A DNA stretch of 64,000 nt from Spirosoma aureum (GTDB taxonomy: Bacteria; Bacteroidota; Bacteroidia; Cytophagales; Spirosomataceae): positions 642,501-706,500 of the forward strand of contig NZ_CP050063.1 in the NCBI RefSeq assembly GCF_011604685.1, in the 5' to 3' direction. This document shows, one piece after another, positions 1 through 10,124 of the stretch. The stretch's first letter is position 1. Each line of letters opens with the position of its first letter. The notes below the pieces were generated by a model. It was given only the letters and a program-made list of their open reading frames with translations. It had not been told where the DNA came from and ran no database searches. Position numbers and translations under genes: made by a program.

Positions 1-1621
<1,621 letters not shown>

Positions 1622-1742
1622 GAAGTGCTACTGAGACTAGTAAATCAAGTGTGTAGATATCGCGGTTTCTCTCTGTGGGAAAAAAGACAAACGATCTTTG
1701 GGTGGTGCGTCGTTCAGGCGGGCACTAGTCATAACGAGTCAA

Positions 1743-1857
1743 CAGGTTGGTGCTGGTAAGGCGGGTGGACACCTCTTCCATTTCGAACAGAGCCGTTAAG
1801 CCCCGTACTGCCGATGGTACTGCTGTCACAAGTGGGAGAGTAGGAAGGTGCCACCTG
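1743..1857 (+). rRNA. rrf: 5S ribosomal RNA
   Basis: A 5S rRNA lies about 120 nt after the 23S end. The conserved central block (cacctcttccatttcgaaca, then gagccgttaag, then gatggtactgc and gtgggagagtagg) is present. The ends are set by helix I pairing: cagg at 1743-1746 with cctg at 1854-1857, followed by tggtgc with gtgcca. The resulting length of about 115 nt is normal. The 5S is the last gene of this rRNA operon, as a terminator follows at once and no tRNA is present. Confidence 0.93.
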
Positions 1858-1867
1858 ATGAAATTGG

Positions 1868-1900
1868 AGTCTCTGATCGCAAGGTCAGAGACTTTTTTTT
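1868..1900 (+). terminator. rRNA operon terminator
   Basis: A 9-bp perfect stem (agtctctga / tcagagact, loop 8 nt) is followed by a run of T, a classical intrinsic terminator placed 10 nt after the 5S rRNA. Confidence 0.92.
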
Positions 1901-1986
1901 GGTAGTTCCCCCTCAACCCAAGGGCTAGCCGATACAGTCACAGCCATCAGGAAGTGAAGTCAACAATACGGAATCAAATCAACTAG

Positions 1987-2016
1987 AAAAAGCCACCTTC
2001 AACAGGTAGCTTTTTT
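1987..2016 (-). terminator. terminator of the 2040-2501 gene
   Basis: A hairpin with arms agccacct and aggtagct (one mismatch) is flanked by A-rich sequence on one side and T-rich on the other, so it can work in both directions. It lies just after the stop of the - strand gene that ends at 2040 and separates it from the rRNA operon. Confidence 0.75.
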
Positions 2017-2039
2017 GTCATTATAGAACAATTCCTGCT

Positions 2040-2501
2040 TTAGGCTAGAGCCATTTCCTGAATTATGGGAAGTGTTATTTTACTCAATAATTGCTCTTCG
2101 AGTAAATCAGCCCAGGCATTCATGTAAGAAACTACATCATCGCGAATGTTGTGTTTTAAATATCTAGCCTCTAAAGGAAACCGAAGAAGCACCTGTCTAT
2201 CATCAAGTTTTTCAAGATGTTTTAAGTCTTCAAGCGACAGGCCAGCATTAAGCATTTCATTGATGACAAGATCAATTGGCATTTGGCTGGTTGAACAATA
2301 ATCCTCAACCTGTTCGTTCCAGTCGCCATAGCGCTCCATAGCATAGCGGTGAATTTGATCTCTATTCAGTTTTGTCAGTTCCTGAGCTAGATTACCACAA
2401 TTGCATCCTCCCATGTGACCCCATTGATAAGGAGCACCATTTGCAAGTTTACGAGCAGTTTTACGGAGGGCATCAATCAATTCTGGTGTTGGGCGTGCCA
2501 T
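2040..2501 (-). CDS. conserved hypothetical protein, 153 aa
   Basis: Soluble, mostly helical protein of 153 residues with no signal peptide or membrane segment. I do not recognise a characterised family. A notable motif is GHMGGCNCGNLAQ (residues about 28-40), where two Cys and a His sit close together and could bind a metal, although a single cluster is not proof. The C-terminal half is rich in Leu, Asp and Glu and looks like paired helices. The gene stands alone between the rRNA operon and leuA, with its own terminator. A 14-bp perfect palindrome lies just before the ATG. The start is the only good ATG near the beginning of the conserved-looking region. Confidence 0.7.
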   Translation of the reverse strand: MARPTPELIDALRKTARKLANGAPYQWGHMGGCNCGNLAQELTKLNRDQIHRYAMERYGDWNEQVEDYCSTSQMPIDLVINEMLNAGLSLEDLKHLEKLDDRQVLLRFPLEARYLKHNIRDDVVSYMNAWADLLEEQLLSKITLPIIQEMALA

Positions 2502-2503
2502 AG

Positions 2504-2517
2504 CTAAAGCGCTTTAG
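2504..2517 (-). promoter_or_regulatory. 14-bp palindrome before the 2501 start
   Basis: ctaaagcgctttag is a perfect dyad ending 2 nt before the ATG of the hypothetical gene. It could be an operator or a small hairpin over the ribosome binding region. No matching copy was seen elsewhere in the window. Confidence 0.35.
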
Positions 2518-2589
2518 AGTAACGAATAGTTTTGTTCACTATTACTGGCCAAACAGCGTGTCTATTGCTTTTGTTCGCTTCTTAGAAAT

Positions 2590-2614
2590 GAAAAAGCCCA
2601 CCATTTGGCGGGCT
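2590..2614 (-). terminator. leuA terminator
   Basis: The - strand reads agcccgcc-aaat-ggtgggct followed by ttttt, an 8-bp stem with one mismatch and a T run. It lies directly after the leuA stop and closes the leucine transcript. Confidence 0.85.
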
Positions 2615-2619
2615 CACTT

Positions 2620-3759
2620 TTAACGGACTAACTCCATAAGATCTTTATCATTCACCTCTTTTCGGATATCAGCCATATCCAGAAAACGAGTGTAAATACC
2701 ATCTAAAGTTGGTTTGTCATAGCGGTAGCCGAGTAGTTCAAGCCGATGCTTGAGCGCATGGCGGCCACTACGGGCAGTGAGTACAATAGACGATTTTGGC
2801 ACGCCAACGTCATGAGGATTCATGATTTCATAGTTTTCAGAATGTTTCAGAAAACCGTCCTGATGAATACCCGAAGAGTGTGCGAATGCATTACGGCCAA
2901 CAATTGCTTTATTTGCCTGAACAGGCATGCGCATCATTTGAGACACCAGATTGCTAACTGGGAAAAGCCGGGTTGAGTCAACATTTGTGTATAAACCCAG
3001 TTCTTTTTTAATCTTTATCGCCATAACAACCTCTTCCAGCGACGTATTACCTGCACGTTCGCCAATGCCATTCATGGTAACTTCAACCTGGCGAGCGCCG
3101 TTCATAACACCAGCAAGGGTGTTAGCTGTAGCCAAACCAAGGTCATTGTGACAGTGAATTGATATAGTTGCCTGATGAACGTTTGAAACGTGTTCATAGA
3201 TGTAGGCAATTTTTTTACCATATTCATCAGGCAGGCAATAGCCCGTCGTATCTGGAATATTTACCACAGTAGCACCAGCCTTGATAACTGCTTCGGTTAA
3301 TTGAGCAAGGAAACCAAGATCAGCCCGACCTGCATCTTCCGCATAAAACTCGACGTCTTCAACGTATGTTTTAGCGTGTTTAACCGCTGCAATAGCCTGC
3401 TCCAGAATCTTCTCGCGCGTGCTACTGAATTTGTTGCGAATATGGATATCTGACGAGCCAATACCAGTATGAATCCGGCCACGCTTTGCCCATTTGAGGG
3501 CTTCTCCGGCTGCATCTATGTCGCCTTTAACAGCCCGGCTGAGGGCGCAGATGGTTGGCTCTGTAACAGACTTCGAGATTTCGACTACCGATTTAAAATC
3601 GCCAGGGCTGGATATTGGGAAACCTGCTTCGATAATATCAACCCCCATACGTTCCAGCTCTTTAGCCACCACAATTTTTTCTTCGGTGGTTAACTGGCAA
3701 CCCGGCACTTGTTCACCGTCGCGCAGAGTGGTGTCGAAAATATAAACTCGTTGGCTCAT
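2620..3759 (-). CDS. leuA: 2-isopropylmalate synthase, short form without regulatory domain
   Basis: Condenses 2-ketoisovalerate with acetyl-CoA, the first committed step of leucine synthesis. The catalytic TIM barrel fills the protein: [12 protein letters not shown] near residue 9 (substrate and metal site), HCHNDLG (metal-binding His pair), NGIGERAGN and HSSGIHQDG. At 379 residues it stops after the barrel and linker and lacks the C-terminal LeuA dimer domain, which binds leucine in long forms of about 500-560 residues. Feedback inhibition by leucine at that site is therefore not expected. It is last in the leucine block but is separated from leuB by 262 nt that hold its own promoter, a double dyad and a predicted attenuator. 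A paralogue with the C-terminal domain lies at 5104-6624. Confidence 0.93.
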   Translation of the reverse strand: MSQRVYIFDTTLRDGEQVPGCQLTTEEKIVVAKELERMGVDIIEAGFPISSPGDFKSVVEISKSVTEPTICALSRAVKGDIDAAGEALKWAKRGRIHTGIGSSDIHIRNKFSSTREKILEQAIAAVKHAKTYVEDVEFYAEDAGRADLGFLAQLTEAVIKAGATVVNIPDTTGYCLPDEYGKKIAYIYEHVSNVHQATISIHCHNDLGLATANTLAGVMNGARQVEVTMNGIGERAGNTSLEEVVMAIKIKKELGLYTNVDSTRLFPVSNLVSQMMRMPVQANKAIVGRNAFAHSSGIHQDGFLKHSENYEIMNPHDVGVPKSSIVLTARSGRHALKHRLELLGYRYDKPTLDGIYTRFLDMADIRKEVNDKDLMELVR

Positions 3760-3806
3760 ACCCGGTATTGATTGGACTGTTAGTGATTCACTGGTTAAAA
3801 TAAGGA

Positions 3807-3833
3807 AAGCCCTTTCTGGTGGAGAAAGGGCTT
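3807..3833 (-). terminator. hairpin in the leuA leader, putative attenuator terminator
   Basis: A perfect 11-bp stem (aagccctttct / agaaagggctt, loop ccacc) is followed on the - strand by a U-rich tail (tccttatttt). It lies 48 nt before the leuA ATG and after a short leader frame. A segment just after that frame (3850-3857, ggagaagg) can pair with 3821-3829 and would disrupt the stem. It could also simply end leuB transcripts. Confidence 0.7.
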
Positions 3834-3861
3834 GCTTTGCATGGAATATCCTTCTCCGTTC

Positions 3862-3912
3862 TTAAAAAACGTTTAGTTTTTGCAGTCGGTTATTCAAACA
3901 AGTAGGCGTCAT
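3862..3912 (-). CDS. putative leuA leader peptide, 16 aa
   Basis: A 16-codon frame (MTPTCLNNRLQKLNVF) starts 9 nt after the GCGAAATTTCGC dyad and about 40 nt after the -7 element. Three of its residues are leucine (TTG, CTG, CTA), a raised share but not a run. Its stop is 4 nt before the antiterminator strand, so a ribosome reaching the stop would cover that strand and allow the terminator hairpin. A ribosome stalled at the Leu codons would leave the strand free. Translation is an inference; there is no strong SD sequence. Confidence 0.4.
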   Translation of the reverse strand: MTPTCLNNRLQKLNVF

Positions 3913-3920
3913 TTATATTT

Positions 3921-3949
3921 GCGAAATTTCGCTGTTTGCGTAAATACGC
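3921..3949 (-). promoter_or_regulatory. double dyad operator before leuA
   Basis: Two 12-bp dyads of the form GCGWA-N2-TWCGC lie 17 bp apart (start to start): GCGAAATTTCGC at 3921-3932 and gcgtaaatacgc at 3938-3949. The same arrangement occurs before ilvD (17237-17265). The site begins 2 nt after the -7 element, a position typical of a repressor operator. Confidence 0.6.
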
Positions 3950-3951
3950 TA

Positions 3952-3981
3952 CAAAAGTAGCCGTTTTTAGTAATTTTGCAA
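3952..3981 (-). promoter_or_regulatory. leuA promoter, Bacteroidota type
   Basis: On the - strand, TTG at 3981-3979 is followed after exactly 19 nt by TACTTTTG at 3959-3952. This fits the Bacteroidota sigma-70 consensus TTTG-N19-TAnnTTTG (full TAnnTTTG match). It would give a leader of roughly 185 nt before leuA. Confidence 0.7.
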
Positions 3982-4021
3982 GCAAGTTACTAATTTTTTA
4001 ATAAGACGGTTTGTCTATAAA

Positions 4022-5101
4022 TCAGCCTTTTAATTGTTGCAGAATTTGCTCGCCCATTTGCTGAGTGCCCAGAATTTTATCTGGAGACGTGGTTGTATTG
4101 GCAATATCACGTGTACGATAACCAGCTTTCAATACGGCATCAACGGCGTCAATGACGGCTTGTGCTTCAGCTTTAAAGCCAAAGGAAATATCCAGGAGCA
4201 ATGCTACCGAGAGAACAGAAGCCAATGGGTTAGCTAATCCCTTGCCCGTAATATCATGTGCAGAGCCATGAATGGGTTCATAAACTCCGGTACTGTCGCC
4301 CACGGAAGCTGAGGCCAGCATCCCCATCGAACCGGCAATCTGACTGGCTTCATCGGTCAGAATATCGCCAAATAAATTCCCTGTTACGACAACATCGAAT
4401 CGTTTAGGATCTTTTATGAGTAACATGGCTGCTGCATCAATAAACTGGTGCTCAACCGATACGTCGGGGTATTCGGGGGCAAGCGCCTGCACTACTTCGC
4501 GCCATAAGCGGCTGCTTTCCAATACATTGGCTTTGTCGACTGAACACAGCCTTTTACTACGGGTACGTGCAGCCTCAAATGCCTTCCGAACAATACGCTC
4601 TACTTCATATTTACTATAAATCATAGTGTCGTATGCCGTATTGCCATCGTCGAGCCGTTCGCGTTTGCCGAAGTAAACATCGCCAGTCAGTTCACGGAAG
4701 AATAGGATATCGGCCCCTCGCAGGATCTCGGGCTTAATGCTCGATGCGTCGAGAAGTTCGTCAAACAGCTTGATCGGGCGTAGATTCGCATATAAGCCCA
4801 ACTCTTTGCGCATTTGAAGTAACCCCTGTTCTGGGCGAACTTTTGCAGAAGGGTCATTATCGTACTTGGGGTGGCCTACTGCACCGAAAAGAATGGCATC
4901 AGCACTCCGCATTTTGGTCAATGTTTCTTCGGGTAGCGGAGAGCCGGTTGCTTCGATGGCAACGTGACCGATGAGAGCTTCGTCGTAGGTAAAGTCATGG
5001 TCGAATCGCTGAGCGATTAACTCCAGAACCTGCTTTCCTACGGTTGTTACTTCTGCCCCGATTCCATCACCAGGGACTACAAGAATGTGTTTTTTTGCCA
5101 T
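4022..5101 (-). CDS. leuB: 3-isopropylmalate dehydrogenase
   Basis: NAD-dependent oxidative decarboxylation of 3-isopropylmalate to 2-ketoisocaproate, the third step of the leucine pathway, in the cytoplasm. Its 359 residues match the family. It opens with VVPGDGIGAEV, contains ELTGDVYFGKRERLDDG (the substrate loop) and a run of substrate- and Mg-binding positions through HQFIDAAAMLLI, GNLFGDILTDEAS and YEPIHGSAHDITGKGLANP. Those last features distinguish it from isocitrate dehydrogenase. The ATG lies 2 nt after the stop of the upstream synthase gene, so the two are probably translationally coupled. Confidence 0.96.
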   Translation of the reverse strand: MAKKHILVVPGDGIGAEVTTVGKQVLELIAQRFDHDFTYDEALIGHVAIEATGSPLPEETLTKMRSADAILFGAVGHPKYDNDPSAKVRPEQGLLQMRKELGLYANLRPIKLFDELLDASSIKPEILRGADILFFRELTGDVYFGKRERLDDGNTAYDTMIYSKYEVERIVRKAFEAARTRSKRLCSVDKANVLESSRLWREVVQALAPEYPDVSVEHQFIDAAAMLLIKDPKRFDVVVTGNLFGDILTDEASQIAGSMGMLASASVGDSTGVYEPIHGSAHDITGKGLANPLASVLSVALLLDISFGFKAEAQAVIDAVDAVLKAGYRTRDIANTTTSPDKILGTQQMGEQILQQLKG

Positions 5102-5103
5102 GT

Positions 5104-6624
5104 TTAATCCAGTGTATTCAGCATTTTTTGGGTTGCCTTGATCGCTGACACGGCCTGGTCAGAATCGAGTCCCCGGGTTTTAAATTCGCGGTTTTTGTAT
5201 TTCCAGGTAATTATTGTTTCACAAAGCGCATCGGTTCGGCCTCCCGTTGGAATCCGTACCGCATAATCGGTCAATATGGGCAATGTGCGTTTCTTTTTAC
5301 CGTAGATCTTCTTCAGTGCGTTCATAAACGCATCATACTGACCATCGCCCTGCGCATTTTCCTCAAACTGGTCGTCGTCGATACGTACCCGTAGCGTGGC
5401 CGATGGTTTTAGGTCTTTTGAGTGCGTCAATACGTAATTGAGTATTTCCACCCGCGATGCAATGGCGGTGGTATTCAGCACATCGGAGATAACGTAAGGC
5501 AGGTCTTCGCGAGTAACTACCTCTTTCTGATCACCCAGTTCAATAACGCGCTGGGTAACCATTTTGAGATCGTTCTCCGATAACTGAATGCCTAATTCAC
5601 GGAGATTATTCTCGATGTTGGCTTTCCCCGATGTTTTACCGAGCGCGTAACTACGCTTCCGGCCAAATCGTTCGGGTAACAGGGCGTTGAAATACAGGTT
5701 GTTTTTCTTATCGCCATCGGCATGAATACCAGCGGTTTGAGTAAATACATTGTCGCCGACAACCGGCTTATTGTCGGGAATGCGAAGCCCCGAAAATGTC
5801 TCGACAATCTTGCTAACCTGATACAGCGACTTCTCGACCACGCCCATTTTTACTTCCGGCATAAAGTCACGCAATACCGCGATTGCGCTGGCCATGGGGG
5901 CATTGCCCGCCCGCTCGCCCAGCCCATTAACGGTCAGGTGTATGCCCTGTGCACCCGCCCGAATGGCTTCCATCACGTTGGCAATGCTGAGGTCATAGTC
6001 GTTATGGGCGTGGAAGTCGAAGTGCAGTTCGGGATAACGGATGACCAGTCGGCTGACGAAATCATACGTCTCGGCAGGGGTCAGTATGCCAAGTGTGTCG
6101 GGGAGTAACACCCGACGGATGGGTTGGGTTTTTAGAAAATCGAGGTATTGAAGCACATAATCAGGCGAGTTTCGCATGCCGTTACTCCAATCTTCCAGAT
6201 AAACGTTTGCCACTAAACCATGGTTTTGCCCTTTGCTAATAACCTGTTCGATATCGGCAAAATGTTCGCTGGGTGTTTTCTTAAGCTGGTGGGTCAGGTG
6301 ATTGATCGAGCCTTTTGTGAGCAAATTCATGACCTTCGCACCCGATGCATGCATCCAGTCGAGTGAGGCTTGCCCATCCACAAAGGTTAACACCTCAATC
6401 TTTTCGAGTAACCCCACTCCCGCTGCCCAACCGGTAATCTGTTGAACAGCCTCTAACTCACCTGCCGATACGCGTGCTGAAGCTACCTCAACGCGATCTA
6501 CTTTGACCTCGGTAAGCAGCAATTGCGCCAGAGCCAGTTTTTCAGATGCTGAAAACGACACACCGCTGGTTTGTTCACCATCGCGGAGTGTCGTGTCCAT
6601 AATTTCTATGTAGCGACGTTTCAT
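5104..6624 (-). CDS. 2-isopropylmalate / citramalate synthase-family protein with regulatory domain
   Basis: A 506-residue member of the alpha-isopropylmalate/homocitrate/citramalate synthase family. The barrel carries [12 protein letters not shown] near residue 10, the metal-binding HAHNDYD, NGLGERAGNAP and QTAGIHADG. The last 120 or so residues, with GRTDALCETIITW, form the LeuA dimer (allosteric) domain that leuA in this window lacks. Two readings are open: a second, leucine-sensitive isopropylmalate synthase, or (R)-citramalate synthase, which makes 2-ketobutyrate from pyruvate for isoleucine. Sequence reading alone cannot decide substrate choice, and ilvA nearby already supplies 2-ketobutyrate. 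It is coupled to leuB downstream, and separated from leuD by a 103-nt spacer with a long hairpin. Confidence 0.88.
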   Translation of the reverse strand: MKRRYIEIMDTTLRDGEQTSGVSFSASEKLALAQLLLTEVKVDRVEVASARVSAGELEAVQQITGWAAGVGLLEKIEVLTFVDGQASLDWMHASGAKVMNLLTKGSINHLTHQLKKTPSEHFADIEQVISKGQNHGLVANVYLEDWSNGMRNSPDYVLQYLDFLKTQPIRRVLLPDTLGILTPAETYDFVSRLVIRYPELHFDFHAHNDYDLSIANVMEAIRAGAQGIHLTVNGLGERAGNAPMASAIAVLRDFMPEVKMGVVEKSLYQVSKIVETFSGLRIPDNKPVVGDNVFTQTAGIHADGDKKNNLYFNALLPERFGRKRSYALGKTSGKANIENNLRELGIQLSENDLKMVTQRVIELGDQKEVVTREDLPYVISDVLNTTAIASRVEILNYVLTHSKDLKPSATLRVRIDDDQFEENAQGDGQYDAFMNALKKIYGKKKRTLPILTDYAVRIPTGGRTDALCETIITWKYKNREFKTRGLDSDQAVSAIKATQKMLNTLD

Positions 6625-6627
6625 GTC

Positions 6628-6730
6628 TAAAGAGTGAAAGAGTGAAAGAGCGGTCCGCCGGAGCGGTGAATGAGCGAAAAAGTATTGACCTCCTGATCAC
6701 TCTTTCGCTCATTCACTCATTCACTCTTTA
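6628..6730. repeat. long imperfect inverted repeat between leuD and the synthase gene
   Basis: Arms of 25 bp at 6628-6652 and 6706-6730 pair with two mismatches, and a second nested pair (6666-6683 with 6699-6716, one mismatch) uses the same low-complexity unit gagtgaa/gagcgaa. The outer arm includes the leuD stop codon. No T run follows, so it looks like a palindromic repeat or RNA-processing hairpin rather than a terminator. Confidence 0.8.
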
Positions 6731-7324
6731 AAATGGTCTTGTTTCGGCGAAGGCTGCGATTTCATTCTTCATCGATAACAAGTAGTCTATATCATCGTAG
6801 CCATTGGTGAGATTATGCTTTTTGTATTCGTTAATGGCAAAGCTTTCACTCTCACCCGTAGCTAGAAGCGTAATGGTTTGTGCAGGCAGATTTACCTCTA
6901 GTTCTGTCTTTGGATCGGCTTCAATAGCTGCAAAGATTTTTTCCAGAAACTCAGGGCTTACCCGTACCGGCAGGATACCGACATTGATGGAGTTGTTCTG
7001 GAATATATCAGCAAAGAAGCTCGAAACTACACAGCGGAAGCCATAGTCATAGATGGCCCATGCTGCGTGTTCGCGGCTGGATCCACTGCCAAAGTTTTTC
7101 CCCCCAACCAGAATCTTACCAGAGTAAGTAGGCATATTCAGGACAAAATCTGCCTTTGGGGTATTGTCGCTATTGTAACGCCAATCGCGGAAGAGGTTAT
7201 CGCCAAAACCTTTACGTTCAGTGGCTTTGAGAAAACGGGCAGGAATAATTTGATCAGTGTCTACGTTCTCATTTGGCATAGGAACGGCACTGCTTCGGAG
7301 TATGGTGAATTTTTCGTAAGCCAT
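6728..7324 (-). CDS. leuD: 3-isopropylmalate dehydratase small subunit
   Basis: Swivel-domain subunit of isopropylmalate isomerase, which works with LeuC to convert 2- to 3-isopropylmalate. The 198 residues are the usual size. NVDTDQIIPARFLK near residue 20 and GSGSSREHAAWAIYDYGFR near residue 80 are the family signatures; the latter contributes the Ser/Arg residues that close over the substrate. It lies 14 nt after leuC and shares its transcript. Its stop codon is inside one arm of the long inverted repeat that follows. Confidence 0.96.
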   Translation of the reverse strand: MAYEKFTILRSSAVPMPNENVDTDQIIPARFLKATERKGFGDNLFRDWRYNSDNTPKADFVLNMPTYSGKILVGGKNFGSGSSREHAAWAIYDYGFRCVVSSFFADIFQNNSINVGILPVRVSPEFLEKIFAAIEADPKTELEVNLPAQTITLLATGESESFAINEYKKHNLTNGYDDIDYLLSMKNEIAAFAETRPF

Positions 7325-7338
7325 TGTTAATAAGCAAG

Positions 7339-8739
7339 CTAGATGAGTTGACGGGGGTCTGTTACTACGCCTGTAACGGCGGCTGCGGCTGCTACTAATG
7401 GGCTGGCCAGCAGTGTGCGAGCGCCAGGACCCTGGCGTCCCTCGAAGTTGCGGTTTGAGGTCGAAACGGCGTATTTGCCCGCTGGAATCTTATCTTCATT
7501 CATGGCGAGACAGGCTGAACAACCCGGCTGGCGCAATTCAAAACCTGCTTGGGTCAAAATATCCAGAATACCCTCGTCTTTAATTTGCTTCTCAACCACG
7601 TGCGAACCCGGTACTAACCAGGCCGTGATGTGATCAGCTTTCTGACGACCTTTCACAATGGAGGCAAATGCCCGGAAATCTTCAATGCGGCCATTCGTAC
7701 AGCTTCCTAAGAATACAAAATCGACGGGCTTGCCCAGCATAGATTCGTTTTCGGCGAAGCCCATGTATTGTAGCGATTTTTTGTAACTCGCAGAACCGTC
7801 TTTTACGGCATCGGCCATTGGAATCTGGTGCGTTACGCCAGTGCCTAAACCAGGGTTAGTGCCATATGTAATCTGAGGTTCAATATCGGCTGCGTCGAAG
7901 GTCAGATCGAGATCAAAAGTAGCTCCTTCGTCGGTTTTAAGCGTTTGCCAATACGGTACCAGTTTGTCCCATTGTTCACCTTTGGGTGATAGATCGCGGC
8001 CTTTCAGGTAATTGAGCGTGGTTTCATCGGGGGCAATCATACCTCCTCTGGCACCCATTTCAATGGTCATGTTACAAACCGTCATACGGCCTTCCATGCT
8101 CATATTCTCAAAAACCTCCCCGGCATATTCCACAAAATATCCCGTAGCTCCGCTGGCCGATGTCTGCGAAATGATGTACAGAATTACATCTTTCGGGAGA
8201 ACAGCTTTACCCACTTTGCCGTTGACGGTGATCCGCATTTTCTTCGGCTTGGGCTGCATAATGCACTGTGTTGCCAGAACCATCTCGACTTCTGACGTAC
8301 CAATACCGAACGCGATAGCGCCAAAAGCACCATGAGTTGAGGTGTGCGAATCGCCACAAACGATAGTCATGCCCGGTAGTGTAATCCCATTTTCGGGACC
8401 AACTACGTGTACGATCCCGTTTTTCTGGTGGCCCAGGCCCCAGTGCGAGATACCATAATGAGTAGCATTCCGCTCCAGAGCAGCCAACTGATTAGCTGAC
8501 AGTGGGTCTGCTACCGGCAGGTGCTGGTTGAGCGTTGGCGTATTGTGATCGGCAGTCGCGAAGGTGCGCCCAGAAAATAAAACGGATGCACCCCGGCTTT
8601 CAAGGCCCAGAAAAGCCACGGGGCTTGTTACTTCGTGAATAAAATGCCGATCGATAAACAATACATCGGGGCCATCTTTAACCTGCCGGATGACGTGCTC
8701 ATCCCACACTTTGTCGAACAGGGTCTTTGGGGTACTCAT
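7339..8739 (-). CDS. leuC: 3-isopropylmalate dehydratase large subunit
   Basis: Aconitase-family subunit holding the [4Fe-4S] cluster, 466 residues from the chosen ATG ([15 protein letters not shown]). Cluster cysteines are readable in [14 protein letters not shown] and [13 protein letters not shown], and the catalytic region [13 protein letters not shown] is intact. The frame can be extended six codons upstream to a TTG, but the ATG matches the start of the family better. It is first of the four-gene leuC-leuD-synthase-leuB group, with a 140-nt gap to the AraC gene that may hold a promoter. Confidence 0.96.
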   Translation of the reverse strand: MSTPKTLFDKVWDEHVIRQVKDGPDVLFIDRHFIHEVTSPVAFLGLESRGASVLFSGRTFATADHNTPTLNQHLPVADPLSANQLAALERNATHYGISHWGLGHQKNGIVHVVGPENGITLPGMTIVCGDSHTSTHGAFGAIAFGIGTSEVEMVLATQCIMQPKPKKMRITVNGKVGKAVLPKDVILYIISQTSASGATGYFVEYAGEVFENMSMEGRMTVCNMTIEMGARGGMIAPDETTLNYLKGRDLSPKGEQWDKLVPYWQTLKTDEGATFDLDLTFDAADIEPQITYGTNPGLGTGVTHQIPMADAVKDGSASYKKSLQYMGFAENESMLGKPVDFVFLGSCTNGRIEDFRAFASIVKGRQKADHITAWLVPGSHVVEKQIKDEGILDILTQAGFELRQPGCSACLAMNEDKIPAGKYAVSTSNRNFEGRQGPGARTLLASPLVAAAAAVTGVVTDPRQLI

Positions 8740-8879
8740 AGCTGTATAGGAAAACAATTATCTGTACAAACTGTCACTGTTTCTCAGTTATCAATGGAGC
8801 CGAGAAACTTGGCTACAAAATTGCTTAAACTTATCCAATCATTCATCTCGTCATTCGTCCAGTAAATAGCGATTTTAGT

Positions 8880-9767
8880 TCATTCGGACCTTTTGGGAGT
8901 AAAACCGTATTGCTGCTTGTAGGCTTTAATAAAATGAGAGACGCTCTCGTAACTGATTTCCCGACTTACTTCCGATACATTTTTATCGGTGTTGCGTAAG
9001 AGAAAATGAGCGTGTTCAAGCCGTTTCTGTCGAATCCAATGGCCGGGTGAGGTGTGAAAATGATCCTCAAAGTCACGTTTAAAGGCCGACAGACTTCTTC
9101 CTGATAATCTGGATAATTCGCTCATCGACAACGGCTTAAGTAAATATGTGCTCATCAGATAATCGAGGTCGGTTTTAAGGCCTTCGTAAATATGTAATAG
9201 AATTGCCTGTAGTTGTCCTGGTGGGTTTCCTACTGTATCAAGTTCCAGCAGATGCAGTAATAACTCCTGAAACTTGAGTCGTAGCAATTCATTCAAAAAA
9301 GGCGTTTTAGCCCCAAAATAGGGTAGTAGTGAATCAATAAATGTGGTGAAGGTGGGCGACGATGAAAATGATAGAATAAAGGATGCCGGTAGTGACGTTG
9401 GGCTATCTTTAAATAACGTAAGGTGCTGACTGACAAATTCTTTCAACAATTTTTCGTTCACGAAAAACACCAGACTTCGATAGCTTGAGTCAATGGATTC
9501 GTTCATGGAGTAGCAGCCTCGCTGAAAAAACAAAATGTCGCCTTTGCGCACGTGCAGCTCCTGGGTTGGCGAACTGAACTTCTTTTCTCCTTCCAGCACC
9601 ACAATGACGGCATGTTCTTCAAAAAAAACCTCGTTCCGTTCAGGATATACGTCACTACGATAGGCCACAAACGTCATTTCTGAAGCGTCGGACCCATCTG
9701 GGACAGGACGCTGAATCGTCAGAGACTGAAACTGGTTGGGCTGAATGGAGGATGGGACGCGGAGCAT
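8880..9767 (-). CDS. AraC-family transcriptional regulator
   Basis: 295 residues: an N-terminal cupin-like sensing region (about 30-120, including HAVIVVLEGEKKF and HVRKGDILFF), a middle helical linker, and two C-terminal helix-turn-helix motifs (about 200-295). The second HTH shows the family signature around SHFIKAYKQQYGFTPKRSE. Its position between the MntA/HepT pair and leuC suggests it arrived with, or regulates, local genes, but nothing in the sequence ties it to leucine. The ligand is unknown. It ends 140 nt before leuC and starts 6 nt after hepT, so it may share the toxin-antitoxin transcript. Confidence 0.88.
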   Translation of the reverse strand: MLRVPSSIQPNQFQSLTIQRPVPDGSDASEMTFVAYRSDVYPERNEVFFEEHAVIVVLEGEKKFSSPTQELHVRKGDILFFQRGCYSMNESIDSSYRSLVFFVNEKLLKEFVSQHLTLFKDSPTSLPASFILSFSSSPTFTTFIDSLLPYFGAKTPFLNELLRLKFQELLLHLLELDTVGNPPGQLQAILLHIYEGLKTDLDYLMSTYLLKPLSMSELSRLSGRSLSAFKRDFEDHFHTSPGHWIRQKRLEHAHFLLRNTDKNVSEVSREISYESVSHFIKAYKQQYGFTPKRSE

Positions 9768-9773
9768 AACTGG

Positions 9774-10124
9774 TTAACGCTTATTTATCTCCTGCTCGAT
9801 AATGATGTCGATCCATACTTTATTGGGTCGGATTTCCTGTTGGATAGCATCCCACATTAGCTCATAATCGACTCCCCAATAGTGATGAATTAGCTTATCC
9901 CGCATTCCGGCAAAACCTTTCCAGTCAAATTCAAGATGATTATACCGAACTTCGTCTGGAATATTTTTACAGGCTTCTCCAATAACCTCGAAACTTCGGA
10001 TAAATGCTTTGGATAGAAATGGGTGGTCTAAGAATTCTTTATAAGTAACGCCTTCTGAATAGGTCAGAATGTAGGACAATTCGGCTTGAATATGTTGCAG
10101 AAATTCAATTGAAGAAGGGTACAT
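9774..10124 (-). CDS. hepT: HepT-like HEPN-domain RNase toxin
   Basis: All-helical HEPN (DUF86) protein, 116 residues from the chosen ATG. It carries R75-x4-H80-x-Y82 (RDKLIHHY), the RX4HXY motif of HepT toxins, in which R and H cut RNA and the Tyr is AMPylated by the partner MntA in the characterised Shewanella system. The frame can start 24 nt earlier, but the ATG at 10124 gives the natural 20-nt overlap with mntA. It lies inside the branched-chain amino acid block, an unusual place for a toxin-antitoxin pair. Motif completeness suggests it is functional. Confidence 0.85.
   Translation of the reverse strand: MYPSSIEFLQHIQAELSYILTYSEGVTYKEFLDHPFLSKAFIRSFEVIGEACKNIPDEVRYNHLEFDWKGFAGMRDKLIHHYWGVDYELMWDAIQQEIRPNKVWIDIIIEQEINKR

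Noticed and set aside
3761..4021. A T-box or known riboswitch before leuA
   Set aside because: No T-box sequence or other recognised aptamer; the leader is better explained by a short frame and alternative hairpins.
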